Positions 61,485 to 64,000 of a stretch of DNA of 64,000 nt are shown here, in pieces. The number at the start of each line of letters is the position of its first letter. The stretch's first letter is position 1. Under the pieces are notes generated by a model. It was given only the letters and a program-made list of their open reading frames with translations. It did not search any database and was not told where the DNA came from. Location: positions 23,770,651 through 23,834,650 of the forward strand of contig OX387603.1 of the NCBI GenBank assembly GCA_947568835.1, given 5' to 3'. This DNA comes from Protonemura montana (Eukaryota; Arthropoda; Insecta; Plecoptera; Nemouridae). The translations under genes and the position numbers were made by a program.

Positions 61485-62428
61485 CTAGCCAACTGGGTTA
61501 TTAGCTCTTCGAAGAGCAAGGTAACCAGCAGTGATATCCATTGGAAGGCTTCTTACAGTAGAGAATTCATCAGCCATGGCATAGTAGAGCTTTGTTTGTG
61601 GATCTGTGTACTTTGCCTGGAAAAGAGAAAATGTAGTTTTTATTCATATGTTTAAAGAATTAAATACATATTCTGGACCAACAAGTTGTTGACAGGTGTG
61701 GAGGCATTCTTACAGATAAGCCAGATATATCGGAGTATTTCTTAGCAGGCTTGAAGGAAGGCGGAGCATCAATTGAGCTATCTATGGAAAAAAATATTAT
61801 TTTATTAATTCCTATAGAATAGTACAGACAAAACTCACAAGTCCTTCATTGATAACACACTTACAATGTACAAAGTCTCCCCAGGATAATGACCGTTCCT
61901 GAGTGACAATTTGTTTAAGTGAGCGCCAGGCCCGCTTTTTGTTTGTAAGCTTGCTTGTGTGCTGCAAATAACATTCTGCTGTGATTGCTGTGGTTAAACA
62001 CGTTTGCCACATATATTCTAAAATTGGTTGAAGCCAAAAGATCCAATCCATAAAAGAAAGATGATAACCTAATGTCATAGCTAATGTTCTTTCTACAGTG
62101 GGCAGACTGGCATGTTTTAAAATCAAAAGATATAACACATGTGAATAAGATAAATAACTTACCTGAAAGGCAGGATCTTTAAATATAAATTTATTTTCTT
62201 CTTTCACTGTCTGTCCAATTACCTCTTCGGTAGTCATAACATCAATCGGACTTGATTCACGAACTTCTAAACTTCCGCTTGGGACTGGATCTGCTTGCGC
62301 TGCTGGCTGAAATATGAATATTCTTATAATCATGTCATTTCCCCCCACGATTGCCCATGGCTTAGCTTTGTAAGTAATGCTAGATGCGTGCTTGATTTTA
62401 CCGCTTGAGGATATTTTCTTTTCACCAT
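61485..62428 (-). CDS. Ino80c: INO80 complex subunit C (Ies6 homologue)
   Basis: Subunit of the INO80 chromatin remodeller, which slides nucleosomes and handles H2A.Z in transcription and repair; the yeast counterpart is Ies6. Five exons on the minus strand: 62402-62428, 62163-62306, 61865-61961, 61714-61781 and 61485-61616; 155 residues (human 192). Exon 1 (MVKRKYPQA) is short and its donor modest, so the exact N-terminus is the least certain part. Family strings are FKDPAFQ, KRAWRSLKQIVTQERSLSW, then the YL1-C domain SIDAPPSFKPAKKYSDISGL, YTDPQTKLYY, RSLPMD and GYLALRRAN at the end. The longer frame to 62348 opens with GTG inside the intron and is not used. It is divergent from bL17m. Confidence 0.92.
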
Positions 62429-62641
62429 TGTTTGTTTAAATTTAAATAAACCTTAACCAAACACCTTGACAGTATGACAACTGTCATAATAAAACATTCA
62501 CTCGTACCACTCGTACCAACCAACACAAACAAAATAAAACCTGCTGTTCGAGCACCGGGAGGTTGGCACAAAGTGGCACTTCCATCCAGGATTTTGTAGG
62601 TTAATGAGCAGCTAGATTTATGTAATTATAACGTTTTTATT
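62429..62641. promoter_or_regulatory. Putative bidirectional promoter, INO80C / bL17m
   Basis: Only 213 bases separate the divergent start codons, the tightest pair in the window. Both transcripts must start inside. No TATA box is evident. Confidence 0.55.
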
Positions 62642-62839
62642 ATGAATCAGGCCGATGTCTCAAAGCTCGTTTCAAAATTAAGGATATCGGTTAGCCCGAG
62701 GCATAGAAAGCTTAAAAATATCGATGGTCCAGAAGGACGTCTCAATAAGCTTCGCAAAACTGTCACCGCACTAGTGAAACATGAAAGGATCGAACTCAAC
62801 TATAATCGAGCAGATGAGGCTAGAGGATATGCAGAAAGA
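62642..62839 (+). CDS. mRpL17: Mitochondrial ribosomal protein bL17m, first exon (partial)
   Basis: Large-subunit protein of the mitochondrial ribosome, homologue of bacterial L17. Exon 1 encodes 66 residues from ATG 62642 to a donor AGA then GTAAGT. It shows RHRKLKNIDGPEGRLNKLRK, then VTALVKHERIELNYNRADEA and RGYAER, matching the L17 core (LLRNL-T-L-HERIE, A-R-DE-RGYAE). The rest of the protein, expected to continue with L-I-x-YGK, is not found before 64000, so the gene has a first intron longer than 1.1 kb and runs off the right edge. Confidence 0.92.
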
Positions 62840-64000
62840 GTAAGTATTCTTGATTTTATTGTACTTTGTATCATATCCTCGTGTTATTATTTCGTGTTAT
62901 TTGCTTCGATTTGAGAAGTCAATTGAATGATGGTTGGTAGGTATGTACGTACATTTTTGGACTCGCAGAATCGTAGATAGAATGGCCTATGTGGAATATT
63001 TTATAGTTCGAAGAAGTTGTATTGCATACAGTAAACAGAAGAAGGGCACAAGAGCTTATGAAATGTCATGTGCGTTAGTGGACCTAATACTCGTTCAGAG
63101 AAACCAGTTTCCGTATCAGTAGCTGCCTAGATTTGTGGTGTTTAGCGACACACTGCTTGATGACTAGCCCTGCGGCACTGGTCTAATGGCGTTGGTGAAT
63201 GAGTGGATGATGATGAGGATGATGAACCTCACATAGCCTAGAAGGGAGAAGGAGACCACTAGCTTAACGTCACTTCCGAAGGACGGTACAACTCAAACAG
63301 CAGGATTCCTCCACAAATCCATGCTGACGAGAGGTTGATAAGCAAGGCGAATGCAGTTGCTGTACTAACTTTCATCCCTCCAACCTCTCTCCCGAACAGA
63401 ACTGGTCATGTGTATAATGGTCACCCATTCAATACCTGACTCAGCGCAGTGTTGGTTAACTTCGGTGATTCCATGAGAACCGGTGTTTCCAACATGCCAA
63501 ACCGTTCGGTAGTAGCTGCCTTGCTAATTGTAAAACTAAGATCAGTCAATGAGTTGGTTTCAACCTTCGACTTAAATATATCATTTAAAGATTCAGGAAA
63601 ACTAAAAAAAAAAAAAATCCGTGTTGTCTTAACATGACACTCACTTTGATAGTTCCTTCAGTTCTCCAACATATCAAAGTTAATTTTCATAATCCAGCAA
63701 TATTTTCTACCCTCTAATTACTTCTGTTACCTATCAGTCATGCCAGTTGGCCAACCAAGTCTTAACCTTTTTTATGGCTGAACCACATCCCAGCAAGTTA
63801 GAGAAAACTAGGAAAGGAGATCGGTTAATTTCTGATGGCAAATATTTAAGTGCATGGGGGACCATCAGCTCGTAATGACACACTTTGATGGTCGAAACAA
63901 ATACCCTGGCATCATGACGACAATGCATCTTTGCTGCCTTTCTTACAAATAGGACACTCTATTGAAAGTTACGTTCACTGTGTATTTGATGGATTTGGCA
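62840..64000 (+). other. First intron of bL17m (to window edge)
   Basis: No second exon of bL17m is recognisable. The stretch includes a dispersed repeat near 63168-63235 and short frames on both strands with no family signature. Confidence 0.5.
63168..63235 (+). repeat. Dispersed repeat, copy 2
   Basis: Matches 11702-11770: GGCACTG(A/G)TCTAATG(A/G)CGT followed by a GATGATGAGGATGATG tract. The matching block ends where the GAT tract ends. It may be the start of a longer SINE-like element running to about 63500, but only this part has a second copy here. Confidence 0.5.

Overview
This window is animal nuclear DNA, most likely from an arthropod and probably a hexapod. The genes have GT-AG introns of about 100 to 1,500 bases, the intergenic DNA is AT-rich, and there is one intronless, GC-rich long-type Toll receptor of the Toll-6/7/8/18w class. 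I see no bacterial gene organisation. The six-frame reading accepts GTG, TTG and CTG starts, so I re-checked each start for a real ATG. Exon boundaries were set by hand from reading frame, splice consensus and remembered family conservation.

Layout. 1-4602: no gene seen. 4603-8913 (-): long-type Toll receptor. 8914-13519: non-coding. 13520-16754 (+): cyclin G. 19520-25454 (-): RECQL5 DNA helicase, 13 exons, 987 residues. 25851-29105 (+): a divergent neighbour that carries the RNA polymerase II binding half of RECQL5 (KIX-like plus SRI-like) without a helicase. 30150-37760 (+): three tandem FLVCR-type major facilitator transporters. 38278-41247 (-): RAD51C. 41704-49025 (+): plexin-domain protein of the PLXDC family. 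51006-55125 (+): LSG1 ribosome-export GTPase. 56382-57299 (-): SSU72 phosphatase. 57691-58059 (+): 79-residue membrane protein. 59253-60032 (+): NAT8-like acetyltransferase. 61485-62428 (-): INO80 complex subunit C. 62642 to beyond the right edge (+): mitochondrial ribosomal protein bL17m, first exon only.

Gene relationships. Four gene pairs are head-to-head with 213 to 456 bases between start codons (RECQL5/SRI protein, RAD51C/PLXDC, SSU72/small membrane protein, INO80C/bL17m), so shared promoters are likely. Cyclin G, RECQL5, RAD51C and INO80C all belong to families linked to DNA damage or chromatin. RECQL5, SSU72 and probably the helicase-less neighbour act at RNA polymerase II.

The strongest discovery candidate is the helicase-less neighbour of RECQL5. 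It aligns with the RECQL5 KIX and SRI modules and keeps intron positions and phases there (exons of 192 and 195 nt, both phase 0/0, and a phase-1 intron at the same Asp codon of the SRI domain). This points to an inverted partial duplication that made a stand-alone Pol II adaptor. A second candidate is an inverted-repeat element present twice (45203-45566 and 60887-61381), each copy flanked by its own perfect 13-bp direct repeat.
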